Shown piece after piece: positions 4,887 through 5,117 of a stretch of 5,117 nucleotides of DNA (the stretch's first letter is position 1; the number at the start of each line of letters is the position of its first letter). Where the stretch lies: contig CAZNBB010000200.1 of the NCBI GenBank assembly GCA_964571225.1, positions 1 through 5,117 on the forward strand, given 5' to 3'. The notes beneath the pieces were generated by a model. The model did not search any database and was not told where the DNA came from. It worked only from the letters and a program-made list of their open reading frames with translations. The DNA is from DATFML01 sp964571225. GTDB lineage: Bacteria > Pseudomonadota > Gammaproteobacteria > DATFLG01. Both the position numbers and the translations under genes were made by a program.

Positions 4887-5117
4887 TACTTGACCACTTT
4901 CAGGCTGGGGCGGCCCGGCGGCTTGGTGGGCGAGGGCTGTTCGGGCGGAGGCAGTCCATCCTCTTCCGTGAAGATCATACCGCGGCCGTTCTCCTTGGCG
5001 TAAATGGCCAGCACGGAATATATAGGGGCCTGCACGTCCATGGGTGCACCGCTGAACCGCGCCCGAAAGGCCACCTCCTCGTTGCCGAGGCTGAGCGCCT
5101 GTACCGCCTGCGGACCG
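4886..5117 (-). CDS. sspB: ClpXP protease specificity-enhancing factor SspB, C-terminal part (partial)
   Basis: 76 residues are visible; the 5' end lies beyond the right edge. SspB binds the ssrA tag on proteins from stalled ribosomes and hands them to ClpXP. The last strands and helix of its substrate-binding domain are recognisable: VAFRARFSGAPMDVQAPIYS, then VLAIYAKENGRGMIF, matching E. coli IKFSARFGG...INAVLAIYARENG as I recall it. The protein ends in GRPSLKVVK, the XB motif that docks on the ClpX N-domain (E. coli GRPALRVVK), so the adaptor function is retained. The linker between domain and XB motif (TEEDGLPPPEQPSPTKPP) is about 18 residues and Pro-rich, far shorter than the roughly 50-residue acidic linker of E. 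coli. The stop is TAG at 4888-4886. In related genomes sspA usually lies just upstream, which here would be to the right of the window. It converges on the USP gene. Confidence 0.93.
   Translation of the reverse strand, partial: GPQAVQALSLGNEEVAFRARFSGAPMDVQAPIYSVLAIYAKENGRGMIFTEEDGLPPPEQPSPTKPPGRPSLKVVK

Overview
The window reads as chromosomal DNA of a high-GC proteobacterium, most likely a gammaproteobacterium. This rests on gene order and protein families only: a GmhA/DiaA-type SIS protein followed by a two-BON-domain outer-membrane lipoprotein (DolP/YraP), and an SspB ClpXP adaptor at the far end. From memory, Pseudomonas-type genomes have gmhA, the BON lipoprotein gene and a convergent sspB as close neighbours. 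Here about 4 kb of other genes lies between the lipoprotein gene and sspB. I cannot name the genus.

Layout. 1-157 (+) is the 3' end of a phosphoheptose isomerase-like gene. Three bases later comes dolP (161-751, +). Next is a GlcD-type FAD-linked oxidase (782-2192, +), which is broken by a frameshift near 1580. Its two halves lie in different frames and together cover the family from the FAD-binding domain to the C-terminal NPGK motif. Converging on it, 6 bp away, is a CHAD-domain gene (2199-3197, -, GTG start). Further right on the minus strand are a 69-residue membrane protein (3319-3528) and a macro-domain ADP-ribose deacetylase-like gene (3722-4240). A universal stress protein (4414-4869, +) is divergent from the macro gene. 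The end of sspB (4886-5117, -) converges on it and runs off the window.

How the genes relate. gmhA-dolP-glcD looks like one transcription unit concerned with the envelope and, if the oxidase were intact, 2-hydroxyacid oxidation. The other genes are standalone: a probable polyphosphate-binding CHAD protein, an unknown membrane protein, a macro-domain hydrolase, a USP and a proteolysis adaptor. Several have links to stress physiology, but nothing in the sequence joins them into one system. I see no mobile element, CRISPR array, tRNA or rRNA, and no stretch above 300 bases lacks a gene. I did not find a convincing new multi-gene system. The items most worth a second look are the oxidase frameshift, the small membrane protein with its symmetric upstream region, and the short SspB linker.
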